Source of the DNA: Saprospiraceae bacterium
GTDB lineage: Bacteria; Bacteroidota; Bacteroidia; Chitinophagales; Saprospiraceae
Reading direction: 5' to 3'
DNA length: 64,000 nt
NCBI GenBank assembly: GCA_020850225.1
Contig: JADZFD010000045.1
Span: 118,574 to 182,573 of the forward strand
In this document: piece after piece, positions 1 to 9,393 of the stretch
Numbering within the stretch: the stretch's first letter is position 1
Layout: the number at the start of each line of letters is the position of its first letter
Position numbers and translations under genes: made by a program
The notes under the pieces: model-generated
Databases searched by the model: none
Told to the model about the DNA's origin: nothing
What the model saw: the letters and a program-made list of their open reading frames with translations, nothing else

Positions 1-303
1 CCATAATCTGGCACCAACATAAACTGCATAATCATCATACAATACGTGAACTTCTGACTTAAACGATGCAGGAAGTCCGGGTACTGGCTCTTTTTGAATA
101 AAATCTTTGGCCGTTGCAGCCTGCGACCATTGCAACTCATCGATAATACCATCAATTTTTATAGGTTCAACAAGCCTCGTTGCCTTTAATGTTTTTACCG
201 GATCTGTACCAAAAATTGATATTGAATTAAAAATTATTAATATAAATAAGTACAACTTTTTCAACGGATAGTGTTTAATGTACAAAAGTATTAATTTTTT
301 CAT
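1..303 (-). CDS. DUF5916-type protein with CBM9-like N-terminal domain (partial, cut by window edge)
   Basis: Only the first 101 codons are inside the window; the frame is open to base 1. An N-terminal hydrophobic stretch (about residues 18-32) looks like a signal peptide. It is followed by 'KIDGIIDELQWSQA' and 'YDDYAVYVGARLW', the pattern of the carbohydrate-binding family 9-like domain at the start of DUF5916 proteins, which in Bacteroidota are large, probably outer-membrane-associated proteins of unknown activity. The ATG at 303 gives a rather long N-terminal region; a TTG at codon 14 would give a more canonical 'KKLYLFILII' signal peptide, so the start is uncertain. It is divergent from the giant adhesin at 413. 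Confidence 0.72.
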   Translation of the reverse strand, partial: MKKLILLYIKHYPLKKLYLFILIIFNSISIFGTDPVKTLKATRLVEPIKIDGIIDELQWSQAATAKDFIQKEPVPGLPASFKSEVHVLYDDYAVYVGARLW

Positions 304-328
304 ATTGTTATTTTGTTTTCTTGAGAAT

Positions 329-348
329 AATGTCATTAAATTGACATT
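329..348. promoter_or_regulatory. Inverted repeat AATGTCA-N6-TGACATT in divergent promoter region
   Basis: A perfect 7-bp inverted repeat with a 6-bp spacer lies inside the 109-bp gap between the DUF5916 gene and the adhesin gene. Spacing and symmetry would suit a dimeric regulator acting on both genes. No regulator gene is adjacent, so operator function is inference. Confidence 0.3.
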
Positions 349-384
349 TATTATATTAATAATCAATCATTTAATAATTAAATG

Positions 385-392
385 TAATTTTG
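385..392 (+). promoter_or_regulatory. -7 element TAATTTTG for the adhesin gene
   Basis: It matches the Bacteroidota TAnnTTTG -7 consensus and lies 21 bp before the GTG start at 413. No TTG is seen at the expected -33 distance. Confidence 0.45.
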
Positions 393-412
393 CAAAAAAT
401 AAAAATCAGTAA

Positions 413-3400
413 GTGAAATTTACATATTTATATATCTTATTGCTTTCGCTATTCAGTATGCGTTCAGGTATGGCACAAGGTTGTAATTTTACTATTTCAG
501 TACCGAATGATATAACAATATGCGAACCGTCAGGAATTAATTTAGGAGGAATCATTAATGGTAATTATCTGGGATTTAACTGGACAGGACCGGATGGGTT
601 TTATGATGATGTCAACCTGAATCCTTCCGTTTTTATTACAAAAACATCAACTTTTAAGCTGAAAGCATATAGTGATCCGGTATCTAATTTAATTGTAAAC
701 GGTGATTTTTCTTCAGGAAATACCGGGTTTACTTCTGATTACCTGTTTAAGGCAGATTTGCCCGGATATACACAGGAATTGTGGAATGAAGGAACCTATA
801 GTGTTGTCTCCAATCCTAATTATGTACATACCAATTTTGCTCCATGTAGTGACCATACAGGAGGTGGTGAGATGATGGTTGTAAACGGAGCCCCATCTCT
901 TTCTCAGGTTTGGTGTCAGACAGTAACTGTCGTCCCTAACACTACCTATATTTTTCAGGCATTTGGAACATCGGTAGAACCCACTTCCCCGGCAATATTG
1001 CAATTTTCAGTCAATGGTAGTTTATTGGGTTCACCATTTAATCTTTCCGGAACAACATGCAATTGGCAGGAATTTTATGAAATCTGGGATTCCGGTGCTG
1101 CTACATCCGTACAAATATGCGTAACCAATCAGAATCTGGCACAAAGTGGCAACGACTTTGCTTTGGATGATATTTATTTTGGTCCATTATGTCAGGATGA
1201 AAAGGAATTTACAATAACCCTTTCTGAATTTTCAATAGCACCTTCTATACCCGGGTTTATTGATTGTAATCATCCTGAAACAACTTTAACCGTTACGCCG
1301 GCACCAACAGGAAATAATTATACATACAACTGGTATACACAAGGAGGTTCAATAACATCATCTACAAATCAATCTGAAATTACTGTAGATGGATTCGGAT
1401 CCTATTTTGTGACAGTTACAGATGCTGCAGGCTGTACAAAGACTGAAGTTTTTGAAGTTTTTGGTGATTTTACCAAACCGGATATCAGTATATCAGGAGA
1501 CCATTTATTGAATTGTACAAAAAAATCAACAACGCTGACTGCAGAATCCTTCTCAAATGTCCATGATATTACCTGGACCCTTCCGGATTTCTCTCAGATA
1601 ACAGGTAAAATTATTAAAGCAACTAATCCTGGTAACTATATAGTTCAGGTCACATCCGACAATGGATGTACAAATACAGCATCAATCAACATTGAATTTG
1701 AAAAATCACAGTTTCTGTATAATACAGATTCATCTGGCGTGTTGACATGTACTGTTAAAAATGCTCAAATCTTTCTGGATGTAATATCTGATATCGATAG
1801 CATACGGTGGAATGGTCCGGGTATTATCCGACAAAATTCAAGCCGGGATACAATAGAGGTGGGCAAAGAAGGAATTTATATTTTCGAATTGTTTTTAGGT
1901 GAGGATTGCAGTATCAAAGATAGTATAAAAATCGGCTTGCTTCCTCCATTAATAAAGTATTCCATACCGGAAACAGATACAATAACGTGTTTGAGAACAA
2001 CTGTAGAAATATCACCAGATTCTTTAAATGGTGTAAAGGATATCACTTGGGTGATTCCCGGACAAAATCCGATAAAGAAGGATACACTGGGTGTAAAAAG
2101 TACAGGGAATTATCATTTTATATTAACGGATATTAACGGGTGTATACGTGAAGATTCTATCAAGGTCAATGATGACTTAACAAGACCTCAATACAGTGTC
2201 GATATTGATGATATTGATTGTATTAGTAATACTGGAAGTTTTTCCGTGAACGGATCGGATACAAATACATATACATGGTCAGGTCAAAATCAGTCGTCAT
2301 CATCTGGCAACCCTCAGTTTTCAGAAGAAGGTATTTATACGCTTATTGTTACAGGAAAGAATGGATGTAAGGATACGTCAGATTATTATTTGCCATCATC
2401 TAAGGATTTTCCTGAATTGACAGCTACGATTTCGCCTATAACATGTACAACACCCACTGGTACTATATCGATTACTTCTTCGATACCTTCCACGCTGACC
2501 TGGACAACTCCCAAAGGAGGAACCGGTACCGGAACACAGATTTATTCAGCTGAGGATGGTGTTTTTACGGTAACAGCCCTGACAGCAACGGGGTGTTCAT
2601 CAACAGAAACATTTACTATTCCCATTGATACCATCAGGCCGGATTTGTCGCCTATTCAGGATTTTATACTCACATGTGACAATGATTTGTATACACCTTC
2701 ACTTACATACGGGTCTTTTGAAAAGTATTTGTGGCAGGGAAATGGTCTGAATACTTCTTCACCACTGGATATTACCATTGACAAACCAGGTAATTATAGT
2801 CTGACATTATTTAATACAAATGGTTGTTCAGTAGTCAGATCATTTAATGTTACAGAAAATAAAACAAAGCCCAATATAACGGTAGGTAGTATTGACCTCA
2901 ATTGTGCTGTACCATCTGCTCCATTGGTCGTCAGTGGAGATCAGGTGAAAACTTTGATATTGGATGGTAAGACAACAATTACTAACGGGTATCCGATTAA
3001 CGCTCCTGGTACGCATACTTTGACAGCTATTAATGATTTAGGCTGTGCGCAAACGATTACCTTTATAGTTAATGGAAAGTTTAATCTTCCCAATATTGCA
3101 TTAAATCCCGTATTACTAAATTGCTACAGACCAGAAATATGGCTTTCTAATACGGGAGTTGATCAGCAGTTGGATCTAACATGGAAAACACCGTCAGGGA
3201 TTATAAACGGAGATTCAATACTTATAAAATCCAATCAATCAGTCACGCTCATTGCAACCAATTCGGATGGATGTACTGACAGTATTATTGCTGATATTAA
3301 AGTGGATTTTGAAAAACCGGATATAGCTATTGACGGATCAACTGTGATAAAATGTACGGAAGAATCAGTCCTTCTTACAGCGAAATCTATTAAAGCCAGT

Positions 3401-4324
3401 TCATACGTGTGGAAGGAAGAAAGTGGTCAACTGATAACAACAGGCAATAGTTTATCAGTATCAACACCCGGATTATATATTCTGGAAGGTCTGAACTCAT
3501 CCAATGGCTGTTCTGATACTACAGGTATACAGATTTCAAAACAACCCTTACCGGATAAAATACTGTATAGCAACCAGCAACCTCTGTGTTTTGGCGAAAC
3601 AGGTACATTCGTATGGGAAGATGGCATTGGCGGAACAGCACCCTATACTTTGGAGTTGAACGGTAAAAAAGTCCAGCTCAATTATCCTGTAGAGTTGACA
3701 TCCGGAGTTTATAATATGCAGCTTTCTGATGCCAACGGATGTAATATCCTAGAAACCCTTATTATTAATACTGTTCCGGATTTTGCTGTTGATGCCGGCA
3801 GAGATACGGTTATTTCATTGGGAGCATCCTATGTTTTGCAACCGGAAACTACATTACTGCACACAAATATCAGTGAGATTGTCTGGGATCCGGCCAATAC
3901 ACTGAGTTGCGACAATTGCTTGAATCCGGTAGCAACTCCAGAAACAGACACCAGATATACTATAACTATCTATAATACCAATGGCTGTGTTAAACAGGAC
4001 CATGTTACCGTCAGAGTAGTATTTGTGAAGGGATATATTGCACCCAATATATTCAGACCGGACAGCAGGGTCGGAAACAGTAAATTCACCATATTCCCGG
4101 TTGAAAACTCTATCAGGATTATAAAATCGCTAAGTATTTATGATCGTTGGGGTAATCTGATATTTATAACCAAGGATATTGAACCTGCTAATGTGGAACA
4201 AGGTTGGAACGGAAAATTGAATGGCCACGATGTACTATCCGGAGTTTATGTCTGGAAGGCAGATATTGAATACAAAGACGATACAACTGAAATAGCTGCA
4301 GGTGATATTACTGTATTAAGGTAA
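413..4324 (+). CDS. Giant Ig-like-repeat surface protein with CHU_C (T9SS type B) C-terminal domain
   Basis: 1303 residues, starting at GTG. Order seen: signal peptide (1-21, ending 'GMAQ'); a short Ig-like unit; a jelly-roll-like domain beginning 'NLIVNGDF' (about 93-258); about ten tandem Ig/PKD-like units of roughly 75-95 residues, most carrying one Cys near the start ('LNC', 'ITC', 'IDC') and one near the end ('NGC'), so intra-repeat disulfides are likely; one unit resembling an SprB repeat ('PLCFGETGTF...GGTAPYTLEL', near 1060); and a gliding-motility-associated C-terminal domain with 'IYDRWGNLIF' and 'GWNGKLNG...SGVYVWKADI'. CHU_C domains direct export by the type IX system and anchoring at the cell surface. 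The likely role is adhesion; the ligand is unknown. Confidence 0.9.
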   Translation: MKFTYLYILLLSLFSMRSGMAQGCNFTISVPNDITICEPSGINLGGIINGNYLGFNWTGPDGFYDDVNLNPSVFITKTSTFKLKAYSDPVSNLIVNGDFSSGNTGFTSDYLFKADLPGYTQELWNEGTYSVVSNPNYVHTNFAPCSDHTGGGEMMVVNGAPSLSQVWCQTVTVVPNTTYIFQAFGTSVEPTSPAILQFSVNGSLLGSPFNLSGTTCNWQEFYEIWDSGAATSVQICVTNQNLAQSGNDFALDDIYFGPLCQDEKEFTITLSEFSIAPSIPGFIDCNHPETTLTVTPAPTGNNYTYNWYTQGGSITSSTNQSEITVDGFGSYFVTVTDAAGCTKTEVFEVFGDFTKPDISISGDHLLNCTKKSTTLTAESFSNVHDITWTLPDFSQITGKIIKATNPGNYIVQVTSDNGCTNTASINIEFEKSQFLYNTDSSGVLTCTVKNAQIFLDVISDIDSIRWNGPGIIRQNSSRDTIEVGKEGIYIFELFLGEDCSIKDSIKIGLLPPLIKYSIPETDTITCLRTTVEISPDSLNGVKDITWVIPGQNPIKKDTLGVKSTGNYHFILTDINGCIREDSIKVNDDLTRPQYSVDIDDIDCISNTGSFSVNGSDTNTYTWSGQNQSSSSGNPQFSEEGIYTLIVTGKNGCKDTSDYYLPSSKDFPELTATISPITCTTPTGTISITSSIPSTLTWTTPKGGTGTGTQIYSAEDGVFTVTALTATGCSSTETFTIPIDTIRPDLSPIQDFILTCDNDLYTPSLTYGSFEKYLWQGNGLNTSSPLDITIDKPGNYSLTLFNTNGCSVVRSFNVTENKTKPNITVGSIDLNCAVPSAPLVVSGDQVKTLILDGKTTITNGYPINAPGTHTLTAINDLGCAQTITFIVNGKFNLPNIALNPVLLNCYRPEIWLSNTGVDQQLDLTWKTPSGIINGDSILIKSNQSVTLIATNSDGCTDSIIADIKVDFEKPDIAIDGSTVIKCTEESVLLTAKSIKASSYVWKEESGQLITTGNSLSVSTPGLYILEGLNSSNGCSDTTGIQISKQPLPDKILYSNQQPLCFGETGTFVWEDGIGGTAPYTLELNGKKVQLNYPVELTSGVYNMQLSDANGCNILETLIINTVPDFAVDAGRDTVISLGASYVLQPETTLLHTNISEIVWDPANTLSCDNCLNPVATPETDTRYTITIYNTNGCVKQDHVTVRVVFVKGYIAPNIFRPDSRVGNSKFTIFPVENSIRIIKSLSIYDRWGNLIFITKDIEPANVEQGWNGKLNGHDVLSGVYVWKADIEYKDDTTEIAAGDITVLR

Positions 4325-4362
4325 TTGACTTATAATGTATAAGAAGATTCGAAAAAAGATTT

Positions 4363-4387
4363 AAAACTATCAGGTAGTTTTCTTTTT
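4363..4387 (+). terminator. Intrinsic terminator after the adhesin gene
   Basis: Stem AAAACTA / TAGTTTT with a 5-nt loop, followed by CTTTTT. It overlaps the 3' end of the convergent yidD gene. Confidence 0.55.
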
Positions 4388-4615
4388 AGGATTGGAGGGT
4401 ACAGGATCATATCCATGACTTCCCCATGGATGACATCTGGATATCCTTTTTAAACCTAACCATATTCCACGGGCAGCACCCCATTCCTGTATGGCGTGAA
4501 TCATATAATGTGAGCATGTAGGTTGGTAACGACAGTTGGAACCCAGTAAGGGAGACAATAAACGCTGATATAAGCGAATGGGAAAAATAAAAATCTGATT
4601 TATTAGCTTTTTCAT
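4370..4615 (-). CDS. yidD: Membrane protein insertion efficiency factor YidD
   Basis: Small basic protein of about 81 residues with the family signature '[32 protein letters not shown]' spread over positions 10-41, then '[17 protein letters not shown]'. The three conserved Cys are present. YidD sits at the inner membrane and assists YidC-dependent insertion. I chose the ATG giving 'MKKLINQ', the usual family start; another ATG 12 bases upstream (4627) would overlap the stop of the upstream DUF6702 gene. The C-terminus ends in a basic KKK tail. It is not next to rnpA/rpmH/yidC, which is common in this phylum. Confidence 0.9.
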   Translation of the reverse strand: MKKLINQIFIFPIRLYQRLLSPLLGSNCRYQPTCSHYMIHAIQEWGAARGIWLGLKRISRCHPWGSHGYDPVPSNPKKKTT

Positions 4616-4620
4616 TTGGA

Positions 4621-5127
4621 CTACCATTTAAATGTAATTGTATTATTTTTGGTGTCCAATATTGTAAAATTCTTTTTTTTATTATCAATTGTAAAATCAA
4701 TAATATTTTTCTGGTCACCGAATAGTTCCAAAAGAATCGTATTTGTTATCTGTAAGGATTTAATATTATTGACATTCGAAACTTCGAAATAACACCAAAC
4801 AGCCATATTGTCATCAGATGCTTCCTTACCTACATATTTCAACCTGAGGATCTGATTGCCTGATTGAATTGTTAATTTGGACTGTATATATTTCAGGATG
4901 GCACTATCAGCATCTTTACTTTCTTTATTAGTCAGTATATACAGATGATTCTGCCCGCTGAGTTGTAAAGTTTTTTCCAGATCATCGATAAAGATATGTG
5001 CTGATATTTGTAAATCACCGGATTTTGTGACATAGTTTATCTCACAACGGCTTACATGAAAGTCATGTAATGCAGTATTTACCGGTACATATAAGGCCAG
5101 AATACAATATAAAAAACAAATAATCAT
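4621..5127 (-). CDS. DUF6702 family exported protein
   Basis: 168 residues. A hydrophobic N-terminus (1-20) looks like a signal peptide. Then '[13 protein letters not shown]...[16 protein letters not shown]', the recognisable start of DUF6702 proteins, which are found in Bacteroidota and have no known function. The rest is predicted beta-rich. It lies directly upstream of yidD on the same strand with no real gap, so the two are probably co-transcribed. Start ATG at 5127 is the first available. Confidence 0.75.
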   Translation of the reverse strand: MIICFLYCILALYVPVNTALHDFHVSRCEINYVTKSGDLQISAHIFIDDLEKTLQLSGQNHLYILTNKESKDADSAILKYIQSKLTIQSGNQILRLKYVGKEASDDNMAVWCYFEVSNVNNIKSLQITNTILLELFGDQKNIIDFTIDNKKKNFTILDTKNNTITFKW

Positions 5128-5166
5128 CAGTCAATAAACGGAATTATTCATCAATAAGTTGTACAA

Positions 5167-5203
5167 GAAAAGCTGTCGGATATATAAATTCCGACAGCTT
5201 TTC
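5167..5203 (-). terminator. Strong terminator hairpin downstream of dnaK
   Basis: A perfect 14-bp stem (GAAAAGCTGTCGGA pairing with its complement) and 9-nt loop lie 27 bp after the dnaK stop. A/T-flanked arms could allow bidirectional use, but the nearest converging unit is absent, so it most likely ends dnaK transcription. Confidence 0.75.
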
Positions 5204-5229
5204 ACTAGTATTGATATAATCTATGAGAT

Positions 5230-7137
5230 TTACTTCTTATCTCCGACTTCTTCATATTCTACATCCGTCACATCATCATTGCTTCCGGCTGTGTTATTTT
5301 CACCACCGGTATGATCTGAGGTTGCGCCAGCATCCTGTTGTGCATTATACATATCCTGGGATGCAGCCTGCCATGCTGTATTCATTGCTGCAATTGCTTT
5401 GTCAATGGCAGCTATATCCTGCATTTTATGCGCTTCCTTTAATTCCGACAATGCGCTTTCTATAGTACCTTTTTTATCAGCAGGTAATTTATCACCAAAC
5501 TCTTTTAATTGTTTTTCTGTCTGGAAGATCATACTGTCAGCCTCATTCAATTTATCTACCTTCTCTTTGGCTTCTTTGTCTGCAGCTTCGTTTGCTTTAG
5601 CTTCATGTTTCATTTTTTCTATTTCTTCTTTGCTTAGACCTGAAGATGCAGTGATTCTGATATTCTGTTCCTTACCTGTGCCTTTATCCTTGGCAGTTAC
5701 GCTCAGGATACCGTTGGCGTCAATATCAAAAGTAACTTCAATCTGAGGAACACCACGTTGTGCTGGTGGAATACCATCGAGGTGGAAGCGGCCGATAGAT
5801 TTATTGTCTTTAGACATAGGACGTTCACCCTGAAGTACATTCAATTCAACAGATGGTTGATTATCACTGGCTGTTGAGAATATTTCAGATTTCTTGGTAG
5901 GAATGGTCGAATTAGACTCTATTAACTTGGTGAAAACACCGCCATAGGTCTCAATACCCAATGACAATGGTGTTACGTCCAGCAACAAAACGTCCTTAAC
6001 ATCTCCGGTTAATACACCGCCCTGAATTGCAGCACCTACAGCTACCACTTCATCAGGATTCACACCTTTTGAAGGCTTCTTTCCAAAGAATTTCTCTACT
6101 GTTTCCTGAATTTTTGGTATTCTTGTAGATCCACCTACCAAAATTACCTCATCAATATCAGATGCTTTATATCCTGCTGCGTTCAAAGCTTTTTTACAAG
6201 GTTCCAAAGTTCTTTCTACCAGAGACTCTGTTAACTGATCAAATTTTGCTTTTGACAATTTTTTTACCAAGTGTTTGGGAACACCATCAACAGCAGTGAT
6301 ATAAGGTAAGTTGATTTCTGTTTCAGATGCTGAAGACAATTCAATCTTGGCTTTCTCTGCTGCTTCTTTCAATCTTTGAAGCGCCATCGGATCTTTTCTC
6401 AGGTCCATTCTTTCTTCACTTTGGAACTCTTCTGCCAGCCATTCGATAATAGCATGGTCAAAATCATCACCTCCTAAATGTACATCACCATTGGTAGATT
6501 TTACTTCAAAAATACCATCTCCCAACTCTAGGATTGAGATATCAAAAGTACCGCCTCCCAGGTCATAAACTGCAATCTTCATATCTTTTCCGCCTTTATC
6601 GAGGCCATAGGCTAATGCAGCGGCAGTTGGTTCGTTGATGATTCGTTTTACATCTAATCCTGCGATTATACCTGCTTCTTTAGTAGCCTGTCTTTCCGCA
6701 TCATTGAAATATGCAGGTACAGTTATAACAGCTTCAGTCACCGTTTGTCCAAGATAATCTTCTGCCATTTTCTTCGCTTTTTGCAGGATAATAGCTGAAA
6801 TTTCCTGTGGTGTGTATAGCCTGTCATAGATTTTTACCCGAACTGTATCATTATCTCCACGCTCAACGTCGTAGGCAACATAATTCGTTTCTTTTGTAAT
6901 CTCAGAGAAACGCTTACCCATAAAACGTTTGATAGACGATACTGTGTTTTTTGGATTAGTAATGGCTTGTCTTTTGGCAGGATCACCTACTTTACGTTCA
7001 CCATTTTCTAAAAATCCGATTACTGAAGGCAAGGTTCTTCTTCCTTCTTCTGTAGTTATTACTACCGGCTCATTTCCTTCCATTACAGAAACACAAGAGT
7101 TGGTAGTTCCTAAGTCTATGCCTATTATTTTACCCAT
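5230..7137 (-). CDS. dnaK: Molecular chaperone DnaK (Hsp70)
   Basis: 635 residues, full length. N-terminal ATPase: '[14 protein letters not shown]' at 5-18, '[20 protein letters not shown]', '[14 protein letters not shown]', '[13 protein letters not shown]', '[11 protein letters not shown]'. Substrate-binding domain: '[17 protein letters not shown]' and '[23 protein letters not shown]'. C-terminal lid, Gly/Asn/Ala-rich linker and the terminal '[11 protein letters not shown]' tail. It binds and refolds unfolded proteins in the cytoplasm with DnaJ and GrpE. Neither partner is adjacent, as usual in Bacteroidota. No CIRCE operator is visible upstream. Confidence 0.98.
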   Translation of the reverse strand: MGKIIGIDLGTTNSCVSVMEGNEPVVITTEEGRRTLPSVIGFLENGERKVGDPAKRQAITNPKNTVSSIKRFMGKRFSEITKETNYVAYDVERGDNDTVRVKIYDRLYTPQEISAIILQKAKKMAEDYLGQTVTEAVITVPAYFNDAERQATKEAGIIAGLDVKRIINEPTAAALAYGLDKGGKDMKIAVYDLGGGTFDISILELGDGIFEVKSTNGDVHLGGDDFDHAIIEWLAEEFQSEERMDLRKDPMALQRLKEAAEKAKIELSSASETEINLPYITAVDGVPKHLVKKLSKAKFDQLTESLVERTLEPCKKALNAAGYKASDIDEVILVGGSTRIPKIQETVEKFFGKKPSKGVNPDEVVAVGAAIQGGVLTGDVKDVLLLDVTPLSLGIETYGGVFTKLIESNSTIPTKKSEIFSTASDNQPSVELNVLQGERPMSKDNKSIGRFHLDGIPPAQRGVPQIEVTFDIDANGILSVTAKDKGTGKEQNIRITASSGLSKEEIEKMKHEAKANEAADKEAKEKVDKLNEADSMIFQTEKQLKEFGDKLPADKKGTIESALSELKEAHKMQDIAAIDKAIAAMNTAWQAASQDMYNAQQDAGATSDHTGGENNTAGSNDDVTDVEYEEVGDKK

Positions 7138-7304
7138 ATTATTTAATCGTGTTTTTTATTTTTATTTATATAATATTAATGCAACACAACTAAATTATCA
7201 ATAGATGTACCAAACCGAATTTTACGATAATTTGCCGGATTTAACTGACAAAATACATGAACATTCAGAAAAATAGTCCACTATGTCTGACATAAAGTCA
7301 GGTG

Positions 7305-8333
7305 TTATTTAAAATTCAGAGATTTGGTATAGATACCTATCCTAAGAGAATCAAGACTGGCATTGGACAATATCATTCCGGCGCGTTCAAAAGTGGACTT
7401 GGATGAAAAAAGACCTCTTCCTCCATTGCTGATATTAGAAAATACCGGGATTTCACCACTTGAAGTTATACCCAGATTTATTTGTCCGATGTTGACATAA
7501 TCTTTTATAGGTTGACCTCCGGATATAATTTTCATTGTTATATTGTCAAAAACTCTTGATACAGGATTTAAAGGGTCGTTGGGAGGAATAGCTCCGGCCA
7601 AAAACTGATAGAAGTTTCTTCCGCTTACAGGGTACGAATACACCTGACCAGAAGATGACCCTGATTTACTGCTTACATTTGTTCCCGCTTTCCATTCAAT
7701 TGATTTTTTAGTTTCAATTCCGGACTTGAATTCCCGGTAATTGATTTTAAAAATGATGTCATGAATAACAGCATTTTTATCAGGAATAAAACTTACGTCC
7801 AGACTTGAACCATAGATAAAAGACAATTTTGCGGAAACGGATGGAGATAATATATCCCCTTTATCATCAGTCATAGCACCTAAAACTGGTGTGGATGATT
7901 CACAAACTATATTTCCATCATCCTTTCTGACAATTAATTTGTAATCATCACCAGGTATCAGGTTGATTTCATTTCTTTTTATCTTATAGAGATAATTGGG
8001 AGCACTTGCAAAAGCACCTTCCTGTCTTTTATATCCTTCAAGATTGCCATCAACCTTATTTAGTGTATATTCTTTGCCTGTTTTTACATGTCTTAGGACA
8101 ACATCAGTATTGTCATAATATAAATTATTGGGATCTAATGCAAGATCTTTACCTGAAATTGTCTGACTAACAAATGACTTTTCTACACGAATATAAACGG
8201 CTGTATCCTGAGCAGCAATCACTCCGTAAATTATAGGTAATGGTTCACTTTTTTCAGTAAGTTCAAAGTCATTGGAACAAGCACTTACTATGATGACAAT
8301 CAAAATCGCTGAAAGAATCTTTAAAAATTGCAT
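7305..8333 (-). CDS. DUF4249-like lipoprotein
   Basis: 342 residues from the ATG at 8333 (an in-frame TTG lies two codons upstream). Lipobox 'IVSAC' with Cys19, so probably a lipoprotein. The following 'LPIIYGVIAAQDTAVYIRVEKSFVSQ' resembles the start of DUF4249 proteins, which in Bacteroidota often accompany SusC/TonB-type receptors. The rest is beta-strand rich ('GDDYKLIVRKDDGNIVCESSTPV'). No TonB receptor is next to it here. It is downstream-facing to dnaK on the same strand but separated by 167 bp. Family assignment is by pattern only; function is unknown. Confidence 0.65.
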   Translation of the reverse strand: MQFLKILSAILIVIIVSACSNDFELTEKSEPLPIIYGVIAAQDTAVYIRVEKSFVSQTISGKDLALDPNNLYYDNTDVVLRHVKTGKEYTLNKVDGNLEGYKRQEGAFASAPNYLYKIKRNEINLIPGDDYKLIVRKDDGNIVCESSTPVLGAMTDDKGDILSPSVSAKLSFIYGSSLDVSFIPDKNAVIHDIIFKINYREFKSGIETKKSIEWKAGTNVSSKSGSSSGQVYSYPVSGRNFYQFLAGAIPPNDPLNPVSRVFDNITMKIISGGQPIKDYVNIGQINLGITSSGEIPVFSNISNGGRGLFSSKSTFERAGMILSNASLDSLRIGIYTKSLNFK

Positions 8334-8361
8334 TTTCAATTGAAGTTTTAAAATTAGTGTG

Positions 8362-8369
8362 CAAAATTA
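8362..8369 (-). promoter_or_regulatory. -7 element TAATTTTG for the DUF4249-like gene
   Basis: Complement of CAAAATTA, 29 bp upstream of the ATG at 8333; matches TAnnTTTG. Confidence 0.4.
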
Positions 8370-8464
8370 TACTTTTTAAAGATATTAATTCCATTTTTAT
8401 TGTTTTTCAATCTACCTCTTTCTTATAAAGTGTCTATAAAACGACTATTAATTCAAAAATCAAT

Positions 8465-8472
8465 TAACTTTG
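8465..8472 (+). promoter_or_regulatory. -7 element TAACTTTG for tpiA
   Basis: Exact TAnnTTTG match 27 bp before the tpiA ATG. No good -33 TTG is seen. Confidence 0.5.
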
Positions 8473-8499
8473 TGACAATACAAAAATCAATTAAAATTT

Positions 8500-9255
8500 A
8501 TGGCAAGGAGATTTATAGTAGCCGGAAACTGGAAAATGAATACGAATATTGAAGAAGGAATACTGCTGGCTGAGCAAATTCAGCATGGTCAAAGGAATCC
8601 TGAGACTGAAGTAATTCTGGCAGTTCCCTATACGCATCTTTTCCCTATTAAAAAGAAAATTAAAGCATCGTCCGGGATCCGTCTGGCTGCTCAAAATTGT
8701 CATGACAGGAATGCCGGGGCATTTACAGGGGAAATTTCTCCTACTGTGCTGAATACCATGAAAATACCTTATGTGATTATCGGTCATTCAGAAAGAAGAA
8801 TGTACAATAACGAAAGTAATGAATTATTGGCTTCAAAGATACAGGCAGCATTAAATAATGGTCTTAAAGTTATTTTTTGTTGTGGTGAATCATTGGATAT
8901 ACGCAGGAGTAATGAACATGTTAACTTTGTAAAACAACAACTGGAAGAATCCCTGTTTACAGTGGATTCTACTACTATGAAGCATATTGTAATAGCTTAT
9001 GAACCGGTTTGGGCAATCGGTACCGGCGAAACTGCTTCACCTCAACAGGCACAGGAAATGCATGCTGCTATCAGAAAGATGATTCATAACAAATATGGCA
9101 AGCGTATAGCTGACAATATCAGCATCCTGTACGGCGGCTCTGTCAAAGGCAGCAATGCCAAAGATATATTCTGTCAAGAGGACGTGGACGGTGGGTTAGT
9201 CGGAGGAGCTTCACTGGATAGTTCGGATTTTTTAAAAATCATCAATAGTTTATAA
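8500..9255 (+). CDS. tpiA: Triose-phosphate isomerase
   Basis: 251 residues, normal length. It interconverts dihydroxyacetone phosphate and glyceraldehyde 3-phosphate in glycolysis/gluconeogenesis (cytoplasm). Seen: substrate Lys in 'AGNWKMNTN' (8-16), catalytic His in 'VIIGHSERR', catalytic Glu in 'AYEPVWAIGTGETAS', and phosphate-binding 'LYGGSVKGSNA' and 'VDGGLVGGASL'. It stands alone; the next gene is convergent. Start ATG is preceded by an AT-rich leader without Shine-Dalgarno. Confidence 0.98.
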   Translation: MARRFIVAGNWKMNTNIEEGILLAEQIQHGQRNPETEVILAVPYTHLFPIKKKIKASSGIRLAAQNCHDRNAGAFTGEISPTVLNTMKIPYVIIGHSERRMYNNESNELLASKIQAALNNGLKVIFCCGESLDIRRSNEHVNFVKQQLEESLFTVDSTTMKHIVIAYEPVWAIGTGETASPQQAQEMHAAIRKMIHNKYGKRIADNISILYGGSVKGSNAKDIFCQEDVDGGLVGGASLDSSDFLKIINSL

Positions 9256-9393
9256 TCCGAGCAATTGTAAAGAAGGTTACTAATATTGAAAGGGTGAATT
9301 TCCTTTCTTATCTGAATAGGGAATTAGCGATATTTTTAAAAAAATTGCAAAGTTATTTGCTTTCGATAGCAGCGTTTTCACACGTCCATAATT

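Noticed and set aside
7137..7305. Possible heat-shock operator upstream of dnaK
   Set aside because: No CIRCE (TTAGCACTC-N9-GAGTGCTAA) or similar palindrome is seen.
9288..9307. Weak hairpin GAAAGG / CCTTTC after tpiA
   Set aside because: Only 6 bp, 8-nt loop and no T tract; too weak to call a terminator.
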